64,000 bases of DNA. It comes from Methylomonas sp. LL1 (GTDB lineage: Bacteria; Pseudomonadota; Gammaproteobacteria; Methylococcales; Methylomonadaceae). This document shows, piece after piece, positions 10,878 through 19,315 of this stretch (its first letter is position 1; the number at the start of each line of letters is the position of its first letter). Made by a program: the position numbers and the translations under genes. Location of the stretch: the NCBI RefSeq assembly GCF_015711015.1, contig NZ_CP064652.1:61317-125316 (forward strand), in the 5' to 3' direction. The notes under the pieces were generated by a model. That model was not told where the DNA came from. It did no database searches and saw nothing but the letters and a program-made list of their open reading frames with translations.

Positions 10878-11102
10878 CGGGAGCGATTAGCTTATCCGCG
10901 TCTTGGCTAAGCAATTGTGTTAATTTGCGCGCAAACCAAACCGCCGCCGCTTAGCCGGGCGAACCCAGATTAATCATCGTTCCCACGCTCCGGCACCACC
11001 TCTGTTTTAATCACTGGTGTCACTCATTAACAAGCCGGGGGAGCTTAGACACAAAGCCCAAAATACTATCGGATTACTTTGAAAAACAGTTACAGCCGAG
11101 TT
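10878..11102. other. intergenic scar with partial repeat, no gene
   Basis: No supported gene. It contains CGTTCCCACGCTCC (about 10978-10991), a sequence I associate with dispersed REP-like repeats in gammaproteobacteria, here without its second arm. It also has TGTCACTCATTAACAAGC at 11018. The latter loosely resembles a repeat upstream of tniA (near 31300, reverse strand) and could be an end of the Tni element, but no matching target duplication was found. Confidence 0.3.
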
Positions 11103-11339
11103 TCAACAATTTTTCGAATTGGGATGCTGGTAGTGGCTTGCTAAAAAGTCAGCAAAATCTGGTTCCTGAATACCTGCAACTTGTTCACGAAGGGTGTCGG
11201 GCACTTCCCAGAGAATCTCGTTTTTTCTTTCTTCTGGCGTTTTCTGCCAAAGCAATTTGGCATCGTCAATAGTTACCCTTTCAACAATCCCACAAGTTAC
11301 CCAATCATCATAGACACGATCTCGAGAAGCGATAGCCAC
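11103..11339 (-). CDS. hypothetical protein, possibly truncated
   Basis: 78 residues from a GTG start; the frame is also open a few codons upstream of it. The sequence is hydrophilic (DDWVTCGIVERVTIDDAKLL, then EVPDTLREQVAGI). It shows no motif I recognise, no signal peptide and no membrane segment. It sits among transposon remnants, downstream of tniQ on the same strand. It could be a small accessory gene or the tail of a disrupted one. Confidence 0.4.
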   Translation of the reverse strand: MAIASRDRVYDDWVTCGIVERVTIDDAKLLWQKTPEERKNEILWEVPDTLREQVAGIQEPDFADFLASHYQHPNSKNC

Positions 11340-11451
11340 TTCTCTAAAGTTCAGGATTAATTAAAATGGTCGCTAACTATCCCGATATAACACGGGCAGC
11401 AGTGACGGGATAATCAGCCAGTCAATTGAGGGATTTCAAAAACTTCGACCG

Positions 11452-11571
11452 TCAACAAGTGGCCGAAACTGCGATCTGAGCGGTTGGGCATCGGTGAACC
11501 GCTGCAATGACCATGAAACGGTCGCGTAATTCGTGCTCCATCTTGATGGACATTTGAACGTCTTTAGCCAT
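11452..11571 (-). pseudogene. antitoxin-like (ribbon-helix-helix) N-terminal fragment
   Basis: A 39-codon frame begins MAKDVQMSIKMEHELRDRF, which resembles the start of RelB/ParD-type ribbon-helix-helix antitoxins (a beta strand then a helix, as in QMSIKMEHELRDRFMVIAA). After IAA the expected helix 2 is lost and the frame ends early at TGA, so it is probably a decayed antitoxin. No toxin partner is evident. Confidence is limited by its length. Confidence 0.35.
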
Positions 11572-11608
11572 GCCAGCCTCACGGATATTGTTGAATGATG
11601 CTGATTAT

Positions 11609-11965
11609 TCATTTATGCGGTGGATTTCCTACCAACCGCCTGTTCGCGACAAGTTCTAACGCAGCTTTGCCTTCAGCAGTTTCTACATATTGACGCACTT
11701 TGTCCATAAGTCGATCCCAAACACGCCGCCAAGTCATCTGCTCAAGCAGTTCAACAGAAATTCCCGTGCCATTGGATAGTCGCTGGAGTAGTTCCGGTGT
11801 GGGAGCCTGAAATTGTCTCGCTCGGCTATCGGCGACAGGGATACCAAGAGCGCGAAGGCAAAAGAGTTCATAACGAACACCGTAACACTCAGCCAGTCGG
11901 CGGACATAGTGTTCTAACGTTTCGGCATCATGAGGTTTCGGATGCAACGGCCAGCGCTTTTGCAC
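11609..11965 (-). CDS. tniQ: TniQ-like transposition protein (short form)
   Basis: 118 residues, GTG start right after the tniB stop. The N-terminus has the TniQ pattern (RWPLHPKPHDAETLEHYVRR, then LAECYGVRYELFCLRALGI), where a hydrophobic, Tyr/Leu-rich segment follows WPLHP. TniQ proteins guide target choice in Tn5053/Tn402 and Tn7-like elements. It is short compared with the usual 300-400 residues, and the Cys-rich zinc-binding part is absent, so it may be a minimal TniQ or a truncated one. Gene order tniA-tniB-tniQ on the minus strand supports the call. Confidence 0.75.
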   Translation of the reverse strand: MQKRWPLHPKPHDAETLEHYVRRLAECYGVRYELFCLRALGIPVADSRARQFQAPTPELLQRLSNGTGISVELLEQMTWRRVWDRLMDKVRQYVETAEGKAALELVANRRLVGNPPHK

Positions 11966-12868
11966 TCAACGCAATTCCCGCTCAACCATGCGCCGACGCA
12001 CGCTAGGAGGATGATAATCAGCGCGCTCAATGACGGCGCAATTAATGCGTTCTTCTCCCTGCAATAGCGCAGCTACCGTGGCACTGTTCAAGAGTGCGGT
12101 AATTTCACCAATAGTACCTTCAGATCGCCGCAAAATCAGCTCGCACAGCGGTGCAGTTGCTAAATGTGAGGGTTCACGCAAGGGCAAAACAGTTTCGAAG
12201 CTGGCCAGCAGACGTGCTAATTCCTCGCCAGCCTCCCAGAGTGGTAGTAACAGAGGATGAAACCGATTTTCAAGCTGGTCGTCGCTACGAATCGCAAGAT
12301 AAGCGTCACGGATACCCAGGCAAACGATAGGAATGCGCAGATCGTTGCCAATAAAACGGAGCAGATTCAACAGTTCGCGTTGCCGCCTAGCCGTTGCGCC
12401 GAGTAAATTGTGTACCTCGTCAATTATCAGCATGCGGACGCCGACGGTTCGCATCAGTCGTAATGTCAAGGCCTCACGCACGTCGTGCCGACCATAAAAG
12501 CCAACTGGCGTACCCAGTGTAGCCTGCAATGCGGTGTGTAGTCGGTTAGCGGTTGCCTCGGCTGGCATTTGTAGCATGAGGACCGGAATGACCTCGTGTT
12601 CACCGTCCTCTGACATCCGCTGGGGATGCGCGCGATGAAACTTTTCGGCAATCATGGTTTTGCCGTTGTTGCTTGGGCCTACTATAAGGATGTTTTTCGG
12701 ACGCAGTTTGCCAGGCTCGTCGGAAAGTAACGCTTCAAGTTGTAACAATGCTTGGTGGGCACAGGTGTAGCCGATCCATCGCTCGATTCGAAGGCGAGCT
12801 AGACGCTCTGCACTGGGTAACATGGCCAGTGAGCGCGCTTCTGGACCTAAATGGCTAAGGCTTACCAT
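11966..12868 (-). CDS. tniB: TniB-like AAA ATPase of a Tn5053/Tn7-like transposon
   Basis: 300 residues with Walker A GPSNNGKT, Walker B MLIIDEVHNLL and a sensor region IVCLGIRDAYLAI, the layout of TniB/TnsC-family regulators. These ATPases connect target selection to the TniA transposase. The start overlaps the tniA stop (ATGGTAA), and tniQ follows directly, so the three form one operon. Because tniA is broken by an insertion, this ATPase is now cut off from its original promoter. Confidence 0.9.
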   Translation of the reverse strand: MVSLSHLGPEARSLAMLPSAERLARLRIERWIGYTCAHQALLQLEALLSDEPGKLRPKNILIVGPSNNGKTMIAEKFHRAHPQRMSEDGEHEVIPVLMLQMPAEATANRLHTALQATLGTPVGFYGRHDVREALTLRLMRTVGVRMLIIDEVHNLLGATARRQRELLNLLRFIGNDLRIPIVCLGIRDAYLAIRSDDQLENRFHPLLLPLWEAGEELARLLASFETVLPLREPSHLATAPLCELILRRSEGTIGEITALLNSATVAALLQGEERINCAVIERADYHPPSVRRRMVERELR

Positions 12869-13287
12869 GCTTCGATGTCATCAAACGGGCGTACTGGACC
12901 AATATCAACTGTCGACGTGGTATTCTCAATTTGAGATGACTCCCTCTCTAGCTTCGAACCCAATTGGCGGCGCGTCCGGTTGCGGCGGGCTGTGCGCGTA
13001 AGCGTCTCGGCCTTACGCTCAATCTCACGCATTTCATCAATGGCGGCGAACAAACTGGCTTCGTCGACCGCAGTGCGTCGCTGTTCACGCAGACGTTTTC
13101 GCGCTAGTTTGTGCTCCCATAGGCTGATAGCCGGTCGAGACAACATGCGATACGGTACTTCCAGGTAGACATTATGCTCTTCATCAAGCACGAAAATTCG
13201 TGACAAATCGCGGGGATCGCGGCGAATCAGCAAAGGAGTTGGCTGATTGCGCAACTGTATCCATGGACGTAGCGCATTGCTGTAGTA
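12862..13287 (-). pseudogene. tniA: 3' fragment of tniA transposase (interrupted)
   Basis: 141 codons encoding the C-terminal domain of a TniA/Mu-type transposase (YYSNALRPWIQLRNQPTPLL, then RRDPRDLSRIFVLDEE and a basic, helical tail). It ends inside the tniB start. The 5' part lies at 29953-31175. Joining the halves with only one copy of the TAGTA duplication gives an uninterrupted frame across DHITYYSNAL and a 547-residue protein, normal for TniA. A frame continuing upstream into the transposon end adds foreign residues only. Confidence 0.93.
13283..13287. repeat. 5-bp target-site duplication TAGTA, left copy
   Basis: TAGTA immediately precedes the left inverted end. The same five bases follow the right end at 29953-29957. 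Five-base duplications are normal for Tn3-family insertion. Confidence 0.93.
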
Positions 13288-13326
13288 GGCTATTTTTGTC
13301 CATCCCCTCGAAAAGGTAAAAATTAG
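13288..13326 (+). repeat. left terminal inverted repeat of B12 transposon
   Basis: 39 bases starting GGCTATTTTTGTCC and ending GGTAAAAATTAG. The reverse complement of 29914-29952 matches at 37 of 39 positions; only positions 9 and 12 differ (T versus C). The length fits Tn3-family ends (about 38 bp), though the usual GGGG start is replaced by GGC. Confidence 0.95.
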
Positions 13327-13365
13327 AGAACACTTATATAGATCGTCCATCACCTTGACGAAGGG

Positions 13366-13980
13366 CTAGGCGTAACTCTTGCTAAAGGCAAGCCATGACC
13401 ACGTAACACCGGCTTGGCGATTGATTAGCTGGGCAGACTGTACTTCGATGTTTAGAGTGTTGCGCAGACCTTCCCGTTCGGCAAGCAGGATTGTTTCGTC
13501 GACCGATACCTGGAACATTCTCCGATTTTCTGGAACAGGCCCATGCCGAAGCGACATGAGCAGAACACCATCTGCCTTGAGCAATGCGGCGACGTTGGGC
13601 ATTGCCTTATGACGTTCTTGCTGGGCTAGGTGCATCCATACCGCAGTCAAGAGTACAAGGTCGAAACTTTGTCCAAGGGAAATTAGCTTTCGTAAATCGG
13701 GAAGGCTATCGGCAACCCACTCGATCAGCGGCGATGGGTGAATCGCTTTCGCAGAATCTCGAAGGCGATCCGTTGGCTCAACGGCGAGCACCCGATGTCC
13801 CGCCGCCGCGAACCAAGCAGCATCAGCTCCTGTGCCCGCACCGATGTCTAAAACATCGCTTGTCTTTTCTGGCATCAAGTGAAAGACAGACTCGTATTTC
13901 TCGGCAAACGAAACGCTCTCGTACCGTGCGATTAGAGAATCGGCGCTCTCGGTATACCCTTCAGTTCCGGCGATGACCAT
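13366..13980 (-). CDS. class I SAM-dependent methyltransferase
   Basis: 204 residues. Motif I is VLDIGAGTGADAAWFAAAG followed by the acidic VLAVEP, a Rossmann-fold SAM site. A middle segment DLVLLTAVWMHLAQQERHKA matches the post-I/motif II region of Methyltransf_11/25-type enzymes. The substrate is unknown. It lies inside the transposon close to the left end, on the strand opposite to the corrinoid operon, and is not one of the classical corrin methyltransferases (those belong to the tetrapyrrole methylase fold). Confidence 0.82.
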   Translation of the reverse strand: MVIAGTEGYTESADSLIARYESVSFAEKYESVFHLMPEKTSDVLDIGAGTGADAAWFAAAGHRVLAVEPTDRLRDSAKAIHPSPLIEWVADSLPDLRKLISLGQSFDLVLLTAVWMHLAQQERHKAMPNVAALLKADGVLLMSLRHGPVPENRRMFQVSVDETILLAEREGLRNTLNIEVQSAQLINRQAGVTWSWLAFSKSYA

Positions 13981-14018
13981 TAGCCTTACAAGCCACTCTG
14001 AACCGTATTGTTATAAAT

Positions 14019-14369
14019 TTAATAGACCATAGCATGATCTATCAGCAAACGATTATCATGTTCGACAAACACCGCCTCGGCAACGTGCTCATCTGTCGAA
14101 TTGGAGCAATATTGTTTCCAGACCACGGCTATCGAATGCTTACGTCTAAACAGGGCGACAAACTCTCGTTTTCCGAATAATCCCCACCTTGCCTGGTAGT
14201 CCTTGCACATGCATTGAAGATTTTCCGGGGTGACAATGGCTTTCATCCTATCTGTAAAGTCACGAGTATGCTTAGCATGATTAATTTCAGTGGAACCTTC
14301 CATCATATTATCCATGATGGGGGTTATCTCATTGAATATTTCCTCGTCTGACTTTTCCAGAAGATTCAT
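14019..14369 (-). CDS. hypothetical protein in transposon cargo
   Basis: 116 residues, ATG start at 14369. There is no signal peptide or membrane segment. The C-terminal half (KREFVALFRRKHSIAVVWKQ, then VFVEHDNRLLIDHAMVY) alternates like a small alpha/beta fold and might be NTF2-like, but I cannot assign a family. It is 11 bases downstream of the Cys-rich gene at 14381 on the same strand and probably co-transcribed with it. Confidence 0.6.
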   Translation of the reverse strand: MNLLEKSDEEIFNEITPIMDNMMEGSTEINHAKHTRDFTDRMKAIVTPENLQCMCKDYQARWGLFGKREFVALFRRKHSIAVVWKQYCSNSTDEHVAEAVFVEHDNRLLIDHAMVY

Positions 14370-14380
14370 ACTTATTTACT

Positions 14381-14824
14381 TTAGCCGTCAATTAGTAATA
14401 AAGACACATCACAGCTTGCCATGACCGAAAACCAATTGTCGTAATTCCTCAAAACATATTTTTTGCTGTGAGGAACGGTACACTGTGAACAGTCTTGATG
14501 AATTTTATCTCCAAAAACACCCTGATGCCCAAATTTTGAGTTTACTTCACAGTAACTGAAAACAGTTTTATCGTCGATTTTCTCTATGCCATCAGAATTG
14601 AATCGAAATAATGGACATGCACAAAGATAACAGTTTAGATTCTCCACATCGTGGCATTTTTTCCTGTCAGCGTAACGTTCGCAAAAGTCAGATTCAGATT
14701 TCACCATATTATCGAAGTCAAAATAATCGACAATATCTTCTTTACTTAAACATTTAGCTTGTAGTTTTTCAACTATAGCTTTGTGTTTATTTCCATGTTC
14801 TGTAAACCAAGTTCTGTAGCTCAT
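14381..14824 (-). CDS. cysteine-rich, probably metal-binding protein
   Basis: 147 residues with clustered cysteines: DFCERYADRKKC, NCYLCACPLF and HQDCSQCTVPHSKKYV. The spacing and the CxxCxxPH ending resemble the cysteine-rich small domain (Pfam zf-like) that also occurs at the C-terminus of some CobD proteins of methanogens and other anaerobes. A metal or Fe-S binding role is therefore likely, and a link with corrinoid synthesis is possible given the cargo. It lies directly downstream of tnpR on the minus strand. The family assignment is from memory of the motif. Confidence 0.6.
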   Translation of the reverse strand: MSYRTWFTEHGNKHKAIVEKLQAKCLSKEDIVDYFDFDNMVKSESDFCERYADRKKCHDVENLNCYLCACPLFRFNSDGIEKIDDKTVFSYCEVNSKFGHQGVFGDKIHQDCSQCTVPHSKKYVLRNYDNWFSVMASCDVSLLLIDG

Positions 14825-14832
14825 TTGATGTT

Positions 14833-15429
14833 TTAAGTTTTTCCAGAGCTATTTCGTTTTTCTGCGATGTGGGAGAAGAATTTCCGTCTACCCACACCGG
14901 CAATCTCACAAACTTCAGCAGCGGTTTTGCCTGAATTTTCGTATAAGATTCTGGCATTCTCCAATTTTTCTGGGTCAGTTTTAGGTCTTCCACCCGTTTT
15001 GCCCCGCGCTTTAGCGGATGAACGTCCTGCTGCCGCCCGCTCAGAGCGTAGCTCCCTCTCCATTTGGTGAATAGCGCCCATCATCGACAAGAAACAACGA
15101 CCAGTCGCCGTGGTGGTATCGATATTTTCGCGCAATGATACTAAATTAATTTGCCGCTGTTCCAGCACCTTTGCCGTTGTCAGTAAGTCCATCAAAGAGC
15201 GCGTCATGCGGCTTAATTCGCTGACAACCAAGGTATCGCCAGGGCGAGCATATTCTAAAAGCTGATCCCAGCCAGGCCGATCCATGTGCGAGCCGGTCAT
15301 CTTGTCGGAAAATATTTTGCCGCACCCGGCTTTTTGCAACGCATCAATCTGAGAATCCAGATTTTGGCCGGTACTGCTGACTCGGGCATAACCGATTCGA
15401 TGAAATGGCGTAGTCGTATTGGTTTGCAT
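14833..15429 (-). CDS. tnpR: Tn3-family serine resolvase (TnpR) of the B12 transposon
   Basis: 198 residues when started at the ATG at 15427-15429 (MQTNTTTPFHRIGYARVSS); a longer start adds six residues with no better ribosome site. The catalytic domain contains YARVSSTGQNLDSQ and VVSELSRMTRSLMDLL, and a C-terminal helix-turn-helix follows GGRPKTDPEK. It is divergently oriented to the transposase at 15582, with a repeat-rich 152-base res region between them. It should resolve cointegrates formed by that transposase. Confidence 0.93.
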   Translation of the reverse strand: MQTNTTTPFHRIGYARVSSTGQNLDSQIDALQKAGCGKIFSDKMTGSHMDRPGWDQLLEYARPGDTLVVSELSRMTRSLMDLLTTAKVLEQRQINLVSLRENIDTTTATGRCFLSMMGAIHQMERELRSERAAAGRSSAKARGKTGGRPKTDPEKLENARILYENSGKTAAEVCEIAGVGRRKFFSHIAEKRNSSGKT

Positions 15430-15581
15430 GGTGCAAAAAGCTAACACATAGTAGGGTTAAATGCATTATGATTTTGGCAAAGGTTTTTGCACTCAAAATT
15501 GAAGGAATTGAAATTGAAAAGGATCGGTGAACGTAGAGTGCAAAAAGTGTACTTTCTGCACTCGCCGAAAAGCGGCGCCGA
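15430..15581. promoter_or_regulatory. res-like site between divergent tnpR and tnpA
   Basis: Contains GTGCAAAAAG at about 15431, its inverse TTTTTGCACTC at about 15484, and the dyad GAGTGCAAAAAG-TGTA-CTTTCTGCACTC at 15536-15563. Repeated inverted 9-12-bp half-sites between tnpR and tnpA are the hallmark of a Tn3-family resolution site, which doubles as the promoter and operator region for both genes. Confidence 0.7.
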
Positions 15582-18500
15582 ATGAATGTCAATTCGCGCC
15601 GCCTGTCTATCCTGACGAAAAGTGAAATCGATGATCTATACGGGTTACCTCGTTTCAGCGATGACGACCGCAGTGTCTTCTTCGATTTAAGCGCGGTTGA
15701 ACAGAAAGCCGTCGACGCCGTTTATGCCCGCTCATCGGCAGTCCATTTAATCCTTCAAATCGGGTATTTCAAGGCCAAGCAACAGTTTTTTGTTTACGTG
15801 CGGGAGGCCGTGCTCGACGACCTACACTATATTCTCCAGCGGTATTTCCCCGACCAGGCATTAGATAAGATCAAAACCCTTTCCAAGCCGACCCGGCTCG
15901 AACAGCAACAAATCATCCTCCAGTTATTCGACTATCGCCTATGCGACGGCGAGGCCAAGGCGGCACTGGAACTGAAAGCGCAGCGGGTCGCCATGCTGTC
16001 GACACAGCCGATTTACATCCTACGCGAAACCTTACAATACCTTACTAACCAACGCCTAATTGCTCCTGGCTACACTTATCTACAGGACATGGTGAGCCGA
16101 GTAGTGACTGGCGAACGTCGGCGAATTACGGACTTACTGAAAAAAGCCGTGACGCCGGATGTCGACAAGCAGCTCGAAGCCTTGCTTGAGTCCGAGGAAG
16201 GCATGTATCGCATCAGCCTACTCAAACACGAGCCTAAGGATTTCAGTTACCGCGAGTTACGCCAGGAGGTTGACCGCCGCAAATTTTTTCAGCCGCTGTA
16301 TGAATTCGGGCAAAGCTTTCTGGGTACTGCCGGCCTGTCCAATGAGAGTATAAAATACTATGCATCATTGGTTCCGTTCTACTCCGTCTACAAGCTGCGG
16401 CGCATGGCGGAACCCACAACACGCCTGTATTTGCTGTGTTTCGCCTTTCATCGCTTTCGGCAAATCAACGATAATTTGATCGAAGCCCTGATTTGTCTCA
16501 TTGGCCAATACGAGAAACAAGCCAAACTTGCCGCCGACGAGGCCATGCAGCAAGCCATCAACGAGGCCGGCGCGAATCTACAGGCGGCAGGCCAAGTTCT
16601 GGAACTGTTCATCGACAATTCAATCCCTGACGAAACACCGTTTGCGGCCATCAAGGAAAAGGCTTTCGAGCTACTCAACATCGAGAGCTTTCCTGTCGTA
16701 TCCGGTTTTATGCGTAACATCGAATTCGATAAAACCGCTTTTGAATGGTCGTATTACGGCACGCTACGGCACAAATTCAAGCTCAATTTACGGCATTTGT
16801 TCTGTAACCTCGATTTCGTCTGCCTAGTGTCGGATGAACCACTGTTGGAAGCCATTTTGTTTCTACAGGAGCTGCTACGCCAAGGCAAGACACCACGACA
16901 AATGAACCCGTCCAACTTCCCGACCGGAATCATCGCAAAGAATTTGCAGCGGTATTTATATACCAAGGCGGAAGAACAAAAAAAGAAAACCCTAGAGGTT
17001 GATCGCTATGAGTTCCTGGTATACCGCGAGCTACGGAAGGCGCTTGAAGCCTGTGACGTATTTGTTCGGGATAGTAACGAATTTCGCAGCTTTGATGACG
17101 ACCTGATCAACGCCGAGCGCTGGAATAAGGATAAAGACGCAATATTGCAAGAAATCGGCGCCCCGATTCTGTTGACACCAATCCAGGATACGTTAGACGC
17201 GCTCAAGCGGGAACTGGAAGCCAAGTACAAATCAGTGAACCAGCGCATTGAAAGCGGCGACAATAAACATATCAAAATCACCGGTAGCGGGGACAAACTT
17301 CGCTGGACGTTGGTTTATCCTTCCGAGGAAGAGCCAACCAACAGTCCGTTCTATGGTCAATTGCCAAGTATCGGCGTGGCCGACCTGCTTTGGTTTGTCG
17401 CTGAAAGAACAGGATTCTTGAAATCATTTGCCCACGTTTTGGAACGCTACGTTAAACAAGATGCCGATCCGAAACTGATCCTGGCCTGTATCGTTGCCAT
17501 GGGTACCAATATGGGTTTAAGGAAAATGGCGGAAGTCTCAGGGCTTAGTCATTCTGCGTTGCTGACGACGGCGCGCAATTTCCTGCGGGCGGAAACGCTG
17601 CATGCAGCGAATGACGTCATTTCCAACGCTACGGCTGCGTTACCCGTTTTCCAAGCGTACGACATCCACCACCAGAAGCATTCTAGCAGTGACGGCCAGC
17701 ATATAGTCACGCAGATCGACACGATCAATGCCCGACACTCCAGCAAGTTTTTCGCGCTAAAGAAAGGCGTAAACTCCATTACCTTGGCCATAAATCATGT
17801 CCCGATTAATGCCAAGATTATCGGTGCGCACGAACATGAATCACATTTCGTGTTCGACATCCTGTACAACAATACAACGGAGATCAAGCCGGAAAGGCAT
17901 TCGACGGACACGCATGGCACCAATCAAGTGAATTTCTTTATCTTGCGCGTCTTCGGCTACCAATTTTCGCCACGTTATCGTGACCTGCATAAAAAGATCG
18001 ATAGCCTAGTTGGGTTCCAGCACCCAAGCCGTTATGGCGATGCCTTGTTTAAGCCATCGCGTAAGGCCTTTGATACCTTAATATGCAAGGAGTGGCCGAA
18101 TATCCAGCGCATTCTGGCTTCGCTTGCACAAAAAGATGTGACCCAAGCAACCATAGTGCGTAAGCTCGCCAGTTATAAGCGGCAGAACCAGACCAAGAAG
18201 GCACTATGGGAATTGGACAATATTTATCGGTCACTTCATATCCTTGATTTCATCGATGACCCGATACTCAGGCAGCGCATCCAAAAGGCGCTTAATCGCG
18301 GCGAGGCGTATCATCGCATGCGACGAGCCATTTCCTATGTCAATGGCGGCAAATTCCGGGTAAAAACCGAAGCGGAGCAGCAAATCTGGAACGAGTGTTC
18401 CCGGCTCGTTGCCAACGCCATCATCCACTACAACACGCTGATCTTGTCGCGGGTGTATGAGCAAAAACTAGCAGCCGGCGACCAGGATGCTATCGAGATC

Positions 18501-18659
18501 ATTAAGGGGACTTCGCCAGTCGCCTGGCAAAATGTGAATCTGATCGGTAAGTTTGAGTTTACGGAAGAAAACACCAAGGTTGACATTGATGCGTTGGTTG
18601 CACGATATAACGATCCTGATTTCTGGCGTAAATCGGTTGAGGGAGATGGAGTTCCTTAG
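15582..18659 (+). CDS. tnpA: Tn3-family transposase TnpA of the B12 transposon
   Basis: 1,025 residues. The catalytic triad is visible as D704 (SSSDGQHI), D776 (HSTDTHGTNQ) and E908 (NRGEAYHRM), and the N-terminal half carries the DUF4158-like region of the family. This enzyme should recognise the 39-bp ends at 13288 and 29952 and make 5-bp duplications. It is complete, with no frameshift. It differs strongly from the TnpA at 7779, so the two belong to different Tn3 subgroups. The start ATG is 18 bases after the resolvase-binding dyad. Confidence 0.95.
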   Translation: MNVNSRRLSILTKSEIDDLYGLPRFSDDDRSVFFDLSAVEQKAVDAVYARSSAVHLILQIGYFKAKQQFFVYVREAVLDDLHYILQRYFPDQALDKIKTLSKPTRLEQQQIILQLFDYRLCDGEAKAALELKAQRVAMLSTQPIYILRETLQYLTNQRLIAPGYTYLQDMVSRVVTGERRRITDLLKKAVTPDVDKQLEALLESEEGMYRISLLKHEPKDFSYRELRQEVDRRKFFQPLYEFGQSFLGTAGLSNESIKYYASLVPFYSVYKLRRMAEPTTRLYLLCFAFHRFRQINDNLIEALICLIGQYEKQAKLAADEAMQQAINEAGANLQAAGQVLELFIDNSIPDETPFAAIKEKAFELLNIESFPVVSGFMRNIEFDKTAFEWSYYGTLRHKFKLNLRHLFCNLDFVCLVSDEPLLEAILFLQELLRQGKTPRQMNPSNFPTGIIAKNLQRYLYTKAEEQKKKTLEVDRYEFLVYRELRKALEACDVFVRDSNEFRSFDDDLINAERWNKDKDAILQEIGAPILLTPIQDTLDALKRELEAKYKSVNQRIESGDNKHIKITGSGDKLRWTLVYPSEEEPTNSPFYGQLPSIGVADLLWFVAERTGFLKSFAHVLERYVKQDADPKLILACIVAMGTNMGLRKMAEVSGLSHSALLTTARNFLRAETLHAANDVISNATAALPVFQAYDIHHQKHSSSDGQHIVTQIDTINARHSSKFFALKKGVNSITLAINHVPINAKIIGAHEHESHFVFDILYNNTTEIKPERHSTDTHGTNQVNFFILRVFGYQFSPRYRDLHKKIDSLVGFQHPSRYGDALFKPSRKAFDTLICKEWPNIQRILASLAQKDVTQATIVRKLASYKRQNQTKKALWELDNIYRSLHILDFIDDPILRQRIQKALNRGEAYHRMRRAISYVNGGKFRVKTEAEQQIWNECSRLVANAIIHYNTLILSRVYEQKLAAGDQDAIEIIKGTSPVAWQNVNLIGKFEFTEENTKVDIDALVARYNDPDFWRKSVEGDGVP

Positions 18660-18892
18660 TGAAAAAACCATCTTTTTCGACACATACTCAGCTATATTCG
18701 ATTGCTTGCTTGTTATGCTCATCTCCTCTATTGCCTCTCGCAGAGGGTAATCTCCACGTACTGATAGAAAAGGGAGTAGCAGGAAATCACTTTTCTACGA
18801 AACGGCTACTTTTAAAAGCTTATTGTCGCAATTTTGCTCTGTTTCGAGCCGAGAACTTGTAATTCCAATGCCTTGGCTCAACCACATATCGT

Positions 18893-18921
18893 TTGCCATA
18901 TTGCCCTTGCCAGCATAGAAT
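18893..18921 (+). promoter_or_regulatory. sigma-70-like promoter of the corrinoid operon
   Basis: TTGCCA (18893-18898), a 17-base spacer, then TAGAAT (18916-18921), just upstream of the cobalamin riboswitch. The spacing is ideal and the two hexamers match the consensus at five and four of six positions respectively. Confidence 0.6.
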
Positions 18922-18925
18922 CACG

Positions 18926-19068
18926 CCTTAGCTTTAAGGTTCCCGCGCTACGCGGGTGAAACTGGAAGTCGGTTAAATGCCGACGCTGCCCCCGCAACGG
19001 TAGGTGATTCGTCACGAGCCCGGAGACAGGCCTAAAGCTGTAGTCAACAGCATTGCGGAGGGCGATCT
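18926..19068 (+). ncRNA. cobalamin riboswitch
   Basis: The B12-box elements appear in order: a pairing around CGCGGGTGAAACTGG, then CTGCCCCCGCAACGGTA, then CACGAGCCCGGAGACAGGCC, and finally a closing GCGGAGGGCGATC. It is followed by a T-rich stretch (CGGTTTTTTTGG, about 19077-19087) which could be part of a terminator switch. Adenosylcobalamin binding normally shuts off translation or transcription of the downstream genes, here cbtB onward. It lies inside the transposon, so regulation travels with the cargo. Confidence 0.93.
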
Positions 19069-19137
19069 GTCAAATCGGTTTTTTTGGTTTGTCATCCCGT
19101 GCTGTTATTCCGTTTATCAGATCCGGGAACGTTAACC

Positions 19138-19314
19138 ATGAAAACACTCGCTGCATCCACCGCTATATCAACTTCAAAATTCCTGCCCGGCTTCAGTGCC
19201 ATCGTATTGGGTCTAACCGTCGTTTTAGGTTTGGGCTTTTTGCAGGATGCCAACAATTACCTACATAATGCCGCCCACGACGGACGCCACAGCGCTGCCT
19301 TTCCTTGCCATTAA
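19138..19314 (+). CDS. cbtB: cobalt transporter subunit CbtB
   Basis: 58 residues: one membrane helix (FSAIVLGLTVVLGLGFL) and a His-rich C-terminus (HNAAHDGRHSAAFPCH), the signature of CbtB, which probably binds cobalt at the membrane. The ATG at 19138 gives the family length; a longer upstream frame would run back into the riboswitch. cbtA begins one base after the stop. CbtAB pairs are commonly found under B12 riboswitches and are thought to import cobalt for corrin synthesis. Confidence 0.9.
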   Translation: MKTLAASTAISTSKFLPGFSAIVLGLTVVLGLGFLQDANNYLHNAAHDGRHSAAFPCH

Positions 19315-19315
19315 C

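Noticed and set aside
10727..10954. 75-residue frame starting ATGGAAATGGC after the first tnpA
   Set aside because: It overlaps the better protein-like tail in another frame and has low-complexity composition; no support.
6850..11102. Terminal inverted repeats of the first Tn3-like element (7.1-10.7 kb)
   Set aside because: No matching GGGG-type pair could be found by eye in the flanks, so the element was not given boundaries. Its left end may lie outside the window with the metal-efflux genes as cargo, or it may be truncated.
12980..13168. Antisense frame inside the tniA fragment
   Set aside because: Arg/Ser-rich shadow of the basic tail of TniA.
18659..18862. 67-residue frame after the second tnpA with a signal-like start
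   Set aside because: It begins inside the tnpA stop region, has no ribosome site and no family-like sequence. It is likely chance coding in the upstream region of the riboswitch.
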